Shown here piece by piece: positions 17,356-24,405 of a stretch of DNA of 64,000 nt. The notes under the pieces are model-generated. The model saw nothing but the letters and a program-made list of their open reading frames with translations. It was not told where the DNA came from and did not search any database. Numbering within the stretch: position 1 is the first letter of the stretch; every line of letters starts with the position of its first letter. The position numbers were made by a program, and so were the translations under genes. The stretch comes from Elusimicrobiota bacterium (GTDB lineage: Bacteria; Elusimicrobiota; Elusimicrobia; Elusimicrobiales; UBA9959). The stretch is taken from contig JAAYVG010000005.1 of NCBI GenBank assembly GCA_012517285.1, forward strand, positions 1 to 64,000, read 5' to 3'.

Positions 17356-18142
17356 CCCTCCAATAGGAATCTTTGACTCTGGGCTTGGAGGGCTTACAGT
17401 TTACAGAGAGTTGAGGAAAATCCTACCATCAGAAAATATTATATATTTTGGTGATACTATGAGGGTTCCATATGGCAATAAATCGACAGAAAGCATAAAA
17501 ATATTTTCATCAGAGATTTCACAGTTTTTGCTATCGCTCGGTGTTAAGATGATAGTGGTGGCATGTAATACCGTATCATCAACATCACTTGACATAATAG
17601 AGAGCATAACAAAGCTTCCTGTTGTCGGAGTTATTGAGCCGGGTGTTAAGCTTGCTATTAAAAAGAGCAAAAATAAAAAAATAATAGTTATCGGCACAAG
17701 AGCAACTGTAAACAGCCACTCATATAAAAACAAGATAGAAGAAAATGATCCAACCATTGATGTCATAGAAAAGGCCTGTCCGCTTTTTGTTCCGATTGTT
17801 GAAGAAAACTTTGTAAATCACAAAGCATCGCTTTTGATTGCAGACGAGTATCTCGGTGAGTTTAAAAGCAAGGATTATGATACCATAATCCTTGGCTGTA
17901 CCCATTATCCACTTATTAAAAACTTGATAAAAAAGGTCTTGAGTGATATAAATATTATTGATTCGTCAAAGGCCTGTGCTGGTTATGTCAAAGACATACT
18001 CACAAACAATAATATGCTTTCTAAAAATGATGGAGATGGCTGGACTGATTTCTATGTCAGTGATAAGCCACAGAACTTCATGGAGTTAGCATATAGATTG
18101 GCTGGTGTTAAAATATGTAAAATAAATATTAAAAGGTTTTAA
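17336..18142 (+). CDS. murI: Glutamate racemase
   Basis: MurI supplies D-glutamate for peptidoglycan precursors in the cytoplasm. The 268-residue protein shows IGIFDSGLGGLTVYREL with the catalytic-site Asp14 and Ser15, FGDTMRVPYGNKS, VVACNTVSS with catalytic Cys77, GVIEPGV, and LGCTHYPLI with the second catalytic Cys188 and His190. Length is standard. The start lies inside the end of amiC (20-base overlap), so these two wall genes are tightly coupled. Assignment is secure. Confidence 0.96.
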   Translation: MKTRTNNPPIGIFDSGLGGLTVYRELRKILPSENIIYFGDTMRVPYGNKSTESIKIFSSEISQFLLSLGVKMIVVACNTVSSTSLDIIESITKLPVVGVIEPGVKLAIKKSKNKKIIVIGTRATVNSHSYKNKIEENDPTIDVIEKACPLFVPIVEENFVNHKASLLIADEYLGEFKSKDYDTIILGCTHYPLIKNLIKKVLSDINIIDSSKACAGYVKDILTNNNMLSKNDGDGWTDFYVSDKPQNFMELAYRLAGVKICKINIKRF

Positions 18143-18153
18143 ACGGAGGTTAT

Positions 18154-18591
18154 ATGAAATCAAATCTTAAACTGTTGATTATGTTTTCAATGAGCTTTTT
18201 GCTTATCTCAGCATCGCCAAAGAAATCAAAAAGCGTAAAATCTGAAACTAAAAAGGCAGATACAACGGTTGTTTCTGTTTCATCAACTACTACAAACTCT
18301 GCTAATACATCTGATACCAGCTCTGGCTCATCATCCGATGATTTAAGTGGTGTTATGGTGGACAACCTTTCAGACGAAGATGTTTATGATACTACATCAG
18401 ACAAACAATATGAGGCTGAAAATACTGAGGGAATACCATATTCTTATGGCGTCATAAAGGGAACAATAAACGTTGATGGCAAGAGCGTAGTCGTTATGGA
18501 GCAGGAGGATGGTGGCATAAATCTCATACAGATATACATTGATAAAGCTTCTGTTAAGTGGAAGCTGATAGGCCAGATCAAGCGAAGTTAA
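18154..18591 (+). CDS. Small secreted protein of unknown function
   Basis: The 145-residue product starts with a signal peptide (MKSNLKLLIMFSMSFLLISA), then a low-complexity Ser/Thr/Lys stretch (about residues 22-68) that looks like a flexible linker, and a compact C-terminal part (about 95-145) with strands YGVIKGTINVDGKSVVVME and NLIQIYIDKASVKWKLIG. It has no cysteine in the mature part. A GGAGG site precedes the ATG, 11 bases after murI, so it is probably in that operon. I do not recognise a family. Export is inferred from the leader. Confidence 0.7.
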   Translation: MKSNLKLLIMFSMSFLLISASPKKSKSVKSETKKADTTVVSVSSTTTNSANTSDTSSGSSSDDLSGVMVDNLSDEDVYDTTSDKQYEAENTEGIPYSYGVIKGTINVDGKSVVVMEQEDGGINLIQIYIDKASVKWKLIGQIKRS

Positions 18592-18610
18592 AAGGTGATG
18601 AGGAGGATAT

Positions 18611-18799
18611 ATGAAGAGAAAGGATTTGATAAGATATCTAAACAAGGAGGGATGCATCCTTGTCAGGGAGGGCGGAAAATACTCAGTTTTTCTCAATCCA
18701 AAGACAAACAAGGAAGTCCCTGTCACAAGACACAATGAAATAGCAGACTTTGCTGCAAAAAAAATATTCAAGGAGCTTGGAATAAATCCACCTGAATGA
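18611..18799 (+). CDS. HicA-like (YcfA family) protein, orphan, with changed active-site residue
   Basis: This 62-residue protein has the HicA double-stranded-RNA-binding-like pattern: MKRKDLIRYLNKEGCILVRE, GGKYSVFLNPKTNKEVPV, then RHNEIADFAAKKIFKELGI. HicA toxins are mRNA interferases that normally pair with a HicB antitoxin. Two things are odd. No HicB-like gene is adjacent: the next gene is a lipoprotein. And at the position where the family has the catalytic histidine (the GGNH or GSHH motif), this protein has Tyr24 (codon TAC). It may be an inactive relic or a repurposed RNA-binding protein. An AGGAGG site precedes the ATG and the stop overlaps the next start. Confidence 0.75.
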   Translation: MKRKDLIRYLNKEGCILVREGGKYSVFLNPKTNKEVPVTRHNEIADFAAKKIFKELGINPPE

Positions 18800-19203
18800 G
18801 AAAGTCATTTCTGATTTTTTTATTATCACTATCATCGTGTCATACGATGAACATAGATGTTATAAAGACAGGTCGTTATTTTTCACCCAAAAAATACACC
18901 GATATAGACCTTTATCCGAATAGCAAAAGTGTTAAGCGACAGTTTGGTGGTATTGCAATATTTAAAAGCGATAGATTTGATTGCAGCGTTGAAAAACAAG
19001 AATCCCTTCTTTTAAAGGCTAAGAAGATGGCAGCTGATATCGGTGCCAATGGAATGATATACTACTTTGACTATGGTGAAAAAGACCCATATGCCAAACC
19101 TGAGGAAAAGTGTTTTTTATCTGCTGTTGCTATTAAATACCTTGATGATGAGGTTGAAGAGTTTTTAAAGAACAACCAGCCATCTGATACAGTCTCTCAG
19201 TGA
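18796..19203 (+). CDS. Putative lipoprotein
   Basis: The 135-residue product starts with a short lipoprotein signal (MRKSFLIFLLSLSSC, lipobox LSSC, Cys15). The mature part contains VEKQESLLLKAKKMAADIGA then NGMIYYFDYG, a pattern seen in small lipoproteins where an alanine-rich helix precedes a GANA-like turn and a strand. Two more cysteines (DRFDCS, EEKCFLS) follow. Its start overlaps the stop of the HicA-like gene by four bases. No family can be named with confidence; membrane attachment is inferred from the lipobox. Confidence 0.7.
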   Translation: MRKSFLIFLLSLSSCHTMNIDVIKTGRYFSPKKYTDIDLYPNSKSVKRQFGGIAIFKSDRFDCSVEKQESLLLKAKKMAADIGANGMIYYFDYGEKDPYAKPEEKCFLSAVAIKYLDDEVEEFLKNNQPSDTVSQ

Positions 19204-19242
19204 TCAGAATTTTTGTCTTCTCCCGCCAACAATTTTTTATTC

Positions 19243-19272
19243 TTGACAGAATTAATAAAAATTTAATAGAAT
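19243..19272 (+). promoter_or_regulatory. Sigma-70 promoter for the porin gene
   Basis: A consensus -35 box TTGACA at 19243-19248 and -10 TAGAAT at 19267-19272 are separated by 18 bases. The leader then contains a small TAGCC/GGCTA hairpin (about 19280-19298) and a strong AAGGAGGG site at 19311-19318 before the ATG at 19324. This is among the best promoters in the window and fits an abundant outer-membrane protein. Confidence 0.75.
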
Positions 19273-19323
19273 TTTAATATAGCCTCTAACGGGGCTAATA
19301 TAACCTTAATAAGGAGGGTTCAG

Positions 19324-20562
19324 ATGAAAAGACTTATAGCAGTATTAGCGGCAGTGACAGTTATGTCATCAATTGCCAGTGCCGAGTTGCTTAAAAACTT
19401 CAAGTATGACGGTTCTTTAGAAGTAAACGCCTATAATGTTGACAATGCCATAGACTTTGACAGCGACACAGATGATAAAAATGGCAAGGTTGACACAAGG
19501 CTTATATTGAACATGGGTTTTGACCTAAACGATGATGCAAACGCTGTTGTTACCCTTACAAAGAATGACAGACAGTGGGGAACTGGTTCCCAGAATGGAG
19601 ACAACATTCAGACCAATGTTTGGGTCGATCAGGCTTATTTAAACCTCAAGGGAGTTATGGGTCTTGATCACAGGGTTGGAAGGCAGTTCTATGGAAATCC
19701 TGGGGATCTTGTCATTTATTACGGACCAAAAATGTGGCCTTATCAGACAAACATTGGTGCGATAAGTGCCATAGATGCATGGGTTGGAAGCTACAAATAT
19801 AATGACTGGGAGTTTACAGGATTGATGGGAAAACAGTCTGATATTGGTGCTACTATGGGTATAAACTTGAGTGGTATTGATGTTAAAACAAAGCTTGCTG
19901 GCTTTGACCTTAATGCATATTATTACTATCAATCTAACAATATAGTTGATTCTCATTTAGGTTTGATCGGTTTAAGAGCAGGCTATGACATGAGCAAGTT
20001 TGTTAATGGCTTAAGCCTCTCTGGCGAGTATGATGCAAACAATGGCAGCAATAATACAACCAATAAGGATTATAAGGGTTCTGCATACAAGTTAAATGCT
20101 TATTACTCTATGAGCTTAGCCGGAAAGTTAGGCCTTAAAGCAGAGTATGCTTATCTCTCAGGTCAGGATACTTCATCTGATAATAAGGTGTTTACGCCAA
20201 TCAATGGGGATTATAGACCTGGTATAATAGCAAATGGCTATGGTACAAGCGGTGTTTACCTTGGGGCAGTCGGAACAGGCAATAAAGTTTTATCATTAGG
20301 TGCAAACTGGACACCATCAGCAATTGAGAAGTTAAACATTGCAGTTGACTATGTTAACCTTAAGGTTGCAGAAGAAAATGCAGGTATGAATGATACCATT
20401 GGAAATGAGTTTGACTTAACATTGACATGGACGCATTCAGACAAGCTCTCATTAAAGGGCTACTATGCATTCTTATCACCTGATGAGGACAATGCAAAAG
20501 CAATACTTGGAAAGGATGATGCTGAAACAATGTTAGGCGCAGCGTTTGTTGTAAAGTTCTAA
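19324..20562 (+). CDS. Outer-membrane beta-barrel porin-like protein
   Basis: The 412-residue protein has a classical signal peptide (MKRLIAVLAAVTVMSSIASA) and then alternating amphipathic strands rich in Gly, Asn, Asp and Tyr. Examples are RLILNMGFDLNDDANAVVTL and LNIAVDYVNLKVAEENAG. The last strand ends in phenylalanine (AAFVVKF), the usual signal for outer-membrane insertion. It is a single-gene unit with its own strong promoter and a strong terminator. It resembles short-chain porins or alginate-export-like barrels in style, but substrate cannot be deduced. It supports a diderm cell. Confidence 0.85.
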   Translation: MKRLIAVLAAVTVMSSIASAELLKNFKYDGSLEVNAYNVDNAIDFDSDTDDKNGKVDTRLILNMGFDLNDDANAVVTLTKNDRQWGTGSQNGDNIQTNVWVDQAYLNLKGVMGLDHRVGRQFYGNPGDLVIYYGPKMWPYQTNIGAISAIDAWVGSYKYNDWEFTGLMGKQSDIGATMGINLSGIDVKTKLAGFDLNAYYYYQSNNIVDSHLGLIGLRAGYDMSKFVNGLSLSGEYDANNGSNNTTNKDYKGSAYKLNAYYSMSLAGKLGLKAEYAYLSGQDTSSDNKVFTPINGDYRPGIIANGYGTSGVYLGAVGTGNKVLSLGANWTPSAIEKLNIAVDYVNLKVAEENAGMNDTIGNEFDLTLTWTHSDKLSLKGYYAFLSPDEDNAKAILGKDDAETMLGAAFVVKF

Positions 20563-20590
20563 TTAAAAAATTAGATAATAAAAACACTAC

Positions 20591-20622
20591 GAACCCCGCA
20601 CCCTGTGCGGGGTTCTTTTTTT
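20591..20622 (+). terminator. Rho-independent terminator after the porin gene
   Basis: An 11-bp perfect stem (GAACCCCGCAC with GTGCGGGGTTC, loop CCT) is followed by seven T residues. It lies 28 bases after the porin stop. It is the clearest intrinsic terminator in the window. Confidence 0.92.
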
Positions 20623-20637
20623 CATCGAATTACTCAT

Positions 20638-20734
20638 CAACCGCGTAGGTTGGGTAAACTGAAAAAAACTAAATTAGTGCTTGAAATTCAATCTTTTATC
20701 TGCTAAAATATAAAAAACCCAACCTACGCGGTTG
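20638..20734. repeat. Inverted pair of REP-like palindromes (REPIN-like) before the RAYT gene
   Basis: CAACCGCGTAGGTTGGGT at 20638-20655 and its exact reverse complement at 20717-20734 form an 18-bp perfect inverted repeat around 61 bases. Each arm is itself a small palindrome: AACC and GGTT around a GCGTA or TACGC loop. The right arm ends directly before the GGAAGGA ribosome binding region of the tyrosine transposase gene. Another palindrome with the same AACC-TACGC-GGTT core lies at 31240-31260. Pairs of inverted REPs beside a RAYT gene are typical of REPIN/RAYT systems. Confidence 0.75.
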
Positions 20735-20742
20735 GAAGGATT

Positions 20743-21378
20743 ATGATTTATCATATAATGAATAAAAGTATTGAGGGTTACAAAATATTTATAGATGATG
20801 CTGATTCTAAAAGATTTATTAAAGCAATGATTTATTATTCTTATCAAAGATCCATAAAAATACCATTTAAAGAGTATTTAAAAATTATAAGCGAAAAAGA
20901 AGGGAAAAGTGGTATTAATAAGATAATTAGTTTTGCTCCTTTAATTAATATAATCTGTTATGTTGTTATGCCAAACCATTTTCATATATTATTGGATGAT
21001 TTTAAAAATAATTATCTATCAAAATATTGCAACAACCTCTTAGATAGCTATACTAGATATTTTAATGTTAAATATCAGAGAAAAGGACCGCTATGGCAGT
21101 CGAGGTTTAAGAGGATCCCTGTAGAAAAAGATCAGTATTTTATACACCTAACAAGATATATACATCTTAATCCTGTGACAGCATTTCTTGTTGATTCCCC
21201 AAATATTTGGGAGTTTTCCTCATACAACGAATATCTGAGTGGGAAGGAAAACATATGTAATTATTTGAATTATTTTCCTGATAAATATAACTTTAAAAAG
21301 AGTTATGCAGAGTTTGTTAATGATAGAATTGATTATCAGAGAAAGTTGGCTGAAATTAAGCATATGATCTTTGATTGA
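20743..21378 (+). CDS. REP-associated tyrosine transposase (RAYT, Y1_Tnp family)
   Basis: Proteins of this family are single-domain HUH endonucleases related to IS200/IS605 transposases and process REP sequences. The 211-residue product shows the family start YHIMNKSIEGYKIFIDDADS, the HUH motif in VVMPNHFHILL (His79 and His81), the GPLWQSRFKRIPV segment and YFIHLTRYIHLNPV, where Tyr132 or Tyr139 is the candidate nucleophile. The start ATG at 20743 has a close GGAAGGA site that abuts the right REP arm, so folding of the repeat could affect translation. An insertion around residues 40-65 is longer than usual. Role in REP spread is inferred from the family and from the flanking repeats. Confidence 0.85.
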   Translation: MIYHIMNKSIEGYKIFIDDADSKRFIKAMIYYSYQRSIKIPFKEYLKIISEKEGKSGINKIISFAPLINIICYVVMPNHFHILLDDFKNNYLSKYCNNLLDSYTRYFNVKYQRKGPLWQSRFKRIPVEKDQYFIHLTRYIHLNPVTAFLVDSPNIWEFSSYNEYLSGKENICNYLNYFPDKYNFKKSYAEFVNDRIDYQRKLAEIKHMIFD

Positions 21379-21467
21379 TACCTTTTTTCTATTTTTTAAT
21401 CTATAAATTTTAAATTTAAAGCATTTTCTAATATAAGAATGATACTGAAATAAAGTAATTAAATTGC

Positions 21468-21677
21468 TCAATTAGCATTAAGTGAATAATACTTTAACCG
21501 TTTAAGCGTTTCTTCTATCCAGTTATACTTGCTTAGACGATTGGCTCCTTTAAACCTAATAGGAGCGGTTGATTCTAAAAACAAACAAATCTCTTCTACG
21601 CTTTTAAGATTCCAATCACCATTATTATTGTCATGACTCAAATTATAACGCTTTTGCCAAAACCTTTTAAAGAGCAT
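21468..21677 (-). pseudogene. Truncated N-terminus of an integrase-type transposase
   Basis: A 69-residue minus-strand frame begins MLFKRFWQKRYNLSHDN and contains NLKSVEEICLFLESTAPIRF and YNWIEETLKRLKYYSL. This resembles the N-terminal helix region of a widespread integrase-core transposase group in which a similar FL.G.....F.......Y.WIE.TL.R..Y pattern precedes the DDE domain. The expected continuation (KRY..K.TGYSRAQ and the catalytic core) is missing, because the frame ends soon after and the sequence below 21468 has no matching frame. I read it as a relic of an insertion sequence. The match is from memory of the family and is not certain. Confidence 0.45.
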
Positions 21678-21747
21678 TATTACCTAAACCTTACTACTAT
21701 TTTCAGGCTCATTTATGTTAGAAACAACATAAATTTCAGGCTCATCT

Positions 21748-21780
21748 CCTGCCTACGCCGAAGCGGCTTCGGCAGGCAGG
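21748..21780 (+). repeat. GC-rich palindromic repeat, second copy
   Basis: A 33-base element with core GCCGAAGCGGCTTCGGC flanked by CCTGCC and GGCAGG. It differs from the copy at 13804-13836 at only two positions (TAC for TGC in the left arm, CGG for CCG in the loop). It is followed by a diverged segment GACGAAACAGCTTCGCC. The surrounding sequence is AT-rich. Confidence 0.8.
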
Positions 21781-21831
21781 CCTGTGACGAAACAGCTTCG
21801 CCATGCTGGTTCTATTGGATAATTCTAACTA

Positions 21832-21861
21832 TTGATTTATGATTTGATAAAATTGTATAAT
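21832..21861 (+). promoter_or_regulatory. Sigma-70 promoter for the DUF4912-GH57 pair
   Basis: TTGATT at 21832-21837 and a perfect TATAAT at 21856-21861 are spaced by 18 bases. The start codon is at 21915, preceded by GAGAGGGAA. It would give a leader of about 45 bases. Confidence 0.6.
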
Positions 21862-21914
21862 ATTAATGATTGGGGATTATGTAAATAAAGCCCCATAGTA
21901 AAAAGAGAGGGAAA

Positions 21915-22781
21915 ATGAGTGAAAGTTCAGGGAAAATAGGGCCAAATCAAGAGCCAGATTACAGTTCTAAGTCGCTGCCAGATGGGTATGGAAATACTGA
22001 GGCAGCTCTTCTTCCGAGAGATCCTTACTGGATGTTTGTTTACTGGGAGGTTTGTGAAAAGACCAAAAATAATTTGATATCTCAGATTGGTAAGGATACT
22101 TTTGATAAGTCAAGAAGTGTGATAAGAGTTTATGAGGTTGTGGAAGGAGATAACACGGGTAAGTATTTTGATGTACCTGTTATAATGGATGCAAAAAACT
22201 GGTATATCAATGTAAGTGAATGTGGAAAAACATATCTGTGTGAGCTTGGACTTGTAACTCCGGATGGGAAATTTATAGGCATAGTTAAAACAAACAAGGT
22301 TTCATTGCCACGTTCAGGTGTTTCTGATGTTATTGATGAAAAATGGATGAGCGTCAATCAAGAGTTTGAAAAACTTTTGCAGATATCAGGTGTTGAATAC
22401 ATCGGTAAGGGTTCGCTTGATATAGCAAAATCACTTGCACAGAGATGGGAGATGCTCAGATCTGTGTTTTCAAGGGTAACATCTTTTGGTGTATCATCTT
22501 TTTCATCACAGTCGCTTTTTAGAGAACAGCCAAGGGAATCCAAGGATTTCTGGCTTGTTGCTGATTGTGAGCTTGTGGTTTACGGAGCAACTCAGAGCGA
22601 TGCAAAGCTTTATATAGGGGAGAGAGAGATAAAACTAAATCCTGATGGAACATTTGCAACAAGATTTGCTCTTTCTGAGGGACAGACAAATATACCAATA
22701 AATGCAGTTTCAAAAGACGGGGATATGAAGAGGGGAATAACTATAAGGGTAAAGAGAGAAACAGAAAAAAATGACAAATAA
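21915..22781 (+). CDS. DUF4912 domain protein
   Basis: The 288-residue cytoplasmic protein carries the DUF4912 pattern: LPDGYGNTEAALLPRDPYWM then FVYWEV, the segment KSRSVIRVYEV, and NWYINVSECGKTYLCELGLV with TPDGKFI. The C-terminal part (about 200-288) has a further strand-rich region, FWLVADCELVVYGATQSDAK then LYIGEREIKLNPDGTF, like a carbohydrate-binding or Ig-like fold. The gene overlaps the following GH57 gene by 11 bases. Fusion or adjacency of DUF4912 with GH57 branching enzymes is a recurrent pattern, so a role in glucan binding or enzyme positioning is inferred. Confidence 0.8.
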   Translation: MSESSGKIGPNQEPDYSSKSLPDGYGNTEAALLPRDPYWMFVYWEVCEKTKNNLISQIGKDTFDKSRSVIRVYEVVEGDNTGKYFDVPVIMDAKNWYINVSECGKTYLCELGLVTPDGKFIGIVKTNKVSLPRSGVSDVIDEKWMSVNQEFEKLLQISGVEYIGKGSLDIAKSLAQRWEMLRSVFSRVTSFGVSSFSSQSLFREQPRESKDFWLVADCELVVYGATQSDAKLYIGEREIKLNPDGTFATRFALSEGQTNIPINAVSKDGDMKRGITIRVKRETEKNDK

Positions 22782-24381
22782 TGAATTAGGCTATTTCTGC
22801 CTTGTTCTTCATGACCATCTTCCATTTGTAAGGCATCCTGAGTATCCTGATTTTTTGGAAGAAGACTGGTTTTTTGAAGCAATGAGTGAGACTTATATAC
22901 CCCTTCTTGATGTATATGAAAGGCTTTCATCAGAAGGTGTTGATTTTCGTGTTACGATGTCGTTGACACCACCGCTCTGTAATATGATGAGCGATCCTCT
23001 TTTGAATGATAGATTTAAAAATTATATATATAAGAGAATTGAGCTCATTGGAAAAGAGGTTATAAGGACTCAGAACACTCCTTTCTATAAAGTTGCACTT
23101 ATGTATCAGGAGAAGTTGAACAGGATAAGACAGCTTTATGAGGATTATTACCATGGCAATGTGTTGAATGGATTTAAAAAGTTTCAGCAGATGGGAAAGA
23201 TTGAGATAATAACCTGCTGTGCAACGCATGGATTTTTACCACTTCAGCTTAGAAAGGAAGCAGTCAATGCTCAGATAAAAATAGCAACTGATGATTATAC
23301 AGAAAAGTTTGGAGTTATGCCGCGTGGTATATGGCTTGCAGAATGTGCCTATAACCCAGGCGATGATAACTTCCTTAAAGATTATGGAATAAGATTTTTC
23401 TTTCTCGAAACGCATGGCATACTTTACGGAACACCGAGACCAAGATTTGGGGTTTATGCCCCAGTGTATTGTCCAAGTGGTGTAGCAGCTTTTTCAAGAG
23501 ATATGGAGAGTGCTCATCAGGTTTGGAGTGCGGAGATGGGTTATCCGGGTGATCACAGATATAGGGAGTTTTATAGGGATCTTGGATATGATCTTGATTA
23601 TGAATATATAAAACCATATTTACACTCTGATGGGGTGAGAAGAAACATTGGAATAAAGTACCATAAGATAACAGGCAAGGTATCACTCAGTGATAAGCAG
23701 CCGTACAATCCTGATGATGCAAGAGAGATAGCAGCTGCTCATGCTGGTAATTTTATGTTTAATAGAGAAAGGCAGATTGAATACCTTAACAGCTTTTTAG
23801 GAAGAAAGCCTATAATAGTTTCAATGTATGATGCGGAGCTTTTTGGCCACTGGTGGTATGAGGGTCCGATGTTCTTAGAATATTTCTTCAGAAAGGTTTA
23901 CTACGATCAGAAGACAATAAAGCTTATAACACCAATGGAGTATCTTGCGATGTATCCTGATAATCAGGTGGTTCAACCCTCTATGTCAAGCTGGGGAGAT
24001 AAGGGATACAACGAGGTATGGCTTAACGGTTCTAATGACTGGATTTATAGACATCTTCACAAAGCAACTGATAGGATGATAGATATAGCTAATAAATATT
24101 ATTCAACAACTGATAGCAGAACTGATAGGGTTTTAAAGCAGTGTGCGAGGGAGATAGTATTAGCTACAAGCTCTGACTGGCCTTTTCTTATGACTGTTGG
24201 GACAGCAAAAACCTATTCCACGAGAAGGTTTGTTATGCATATACAGAGGTTTACAAAGCTCTGGGAAATGCTTGACAACAATAATATTGATGAGGGTTTT
24301 CTTAGCGATGTTGAGTGGAGGGATAATATATTCCCGCACATTGACTGGAGATCCTTTTCATCCAACGCATTGAAGCATTGA
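22771..24381 (+). CDS. GH57 (DUF1957) 1,4-alpha-glucan branching enzyme-like protein
   Basis: Family GH57 branching enzymes cut an alpha-1,4 glucan and rejoin it as an alpha-1,6 branch in the cytoplasm. The 536-residue protein shows the conserved start FCLVLHDHLPFVRHPEY, the CATHGFLPL segment, MPRGIWLAECAYNPG with the nucleophile Glu191, ETHGILYGTPRP, then SMYDAELFGHWWYEGP with the acid/base Asp354. The C-terminal helical part has QPSMSSWGDKGYNEVWLNGS and NDWIYRH, typical of the DUF1957 region. It is translationally coupled to the DUF4912 gene. No glgA, glgC or glgP gene lies in the window, so the partner glucan synthase must be elsewhere. Confidence 0.9.
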   Translation: MTNNELGYFCLVLHDHLPFVRHPEYPDFLEEDWFFEAMSETYIPLLDVYERLSSEGVDFRVTMSLTPPLCNMMSDPLLNDRFKNYIYKRIELIGKEVIRTQNTPFYKVALMYQEKLNRIRQLYEDYYHGNVLNGFKKFQQMGKIEIITCCATHGFLPLQLRKEAVNAQIKIATDDYTEKFGVMPRGIWLAECAYNPGDDNFLKDYGIRFFFLETHGILYGTPRPRFGVYAPVYCPSGVAAFSRDMESAHQVWSAEMGYPGDHRYREFYRDLGYDLDYEYIKPYLHSDGVRRNIGIKYHKITGKVSLSDKQPYNPDDAREIAAAHAGNFMFNRERQIEYLNSFLGRKPIIVSMYDAELFGHWWYEGPMFLEYFFRKVYYDQKTIKLITPMEYLAMYPDNQVVQPSMSSWGDKGYNEVWLNGSNDWIYRHLHKATDRMIDIANKYYSTTDSRTDRVLKQCAREIVLATSSDWPFLMTVGTAKTYSTRRFVMHIQRFTKLWEMLDNNNIDEGFLSDVEWRDNIFPHIDWRSFSSNALKH

Positions 24382-24405
24382 CAATTTCTAATCACAGTTT
24401 TTTCA

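Larger units (their letters stand above)
21379..21914. other. Accessory gap between RAYT and DUF4912 genes
   Basis: This 536-base stretch holds an AT-rich segment (21379-21467), the transposase fragment on the minus strand, a GC-rich palindrome (21748-21780) and the promoter for the next operon (21832-21861). A plus-strand frame at 21633-21842 runs through the palindrome and is not supported as a gene. Confidence 0.6.

Noticed and set aside
21633-21842. Plus-strand frame of 69 residues in the accessory gap
   Set aside because: It overlaps the transposase relic on the other strand and reads through the palindrome; no start signal supports it.
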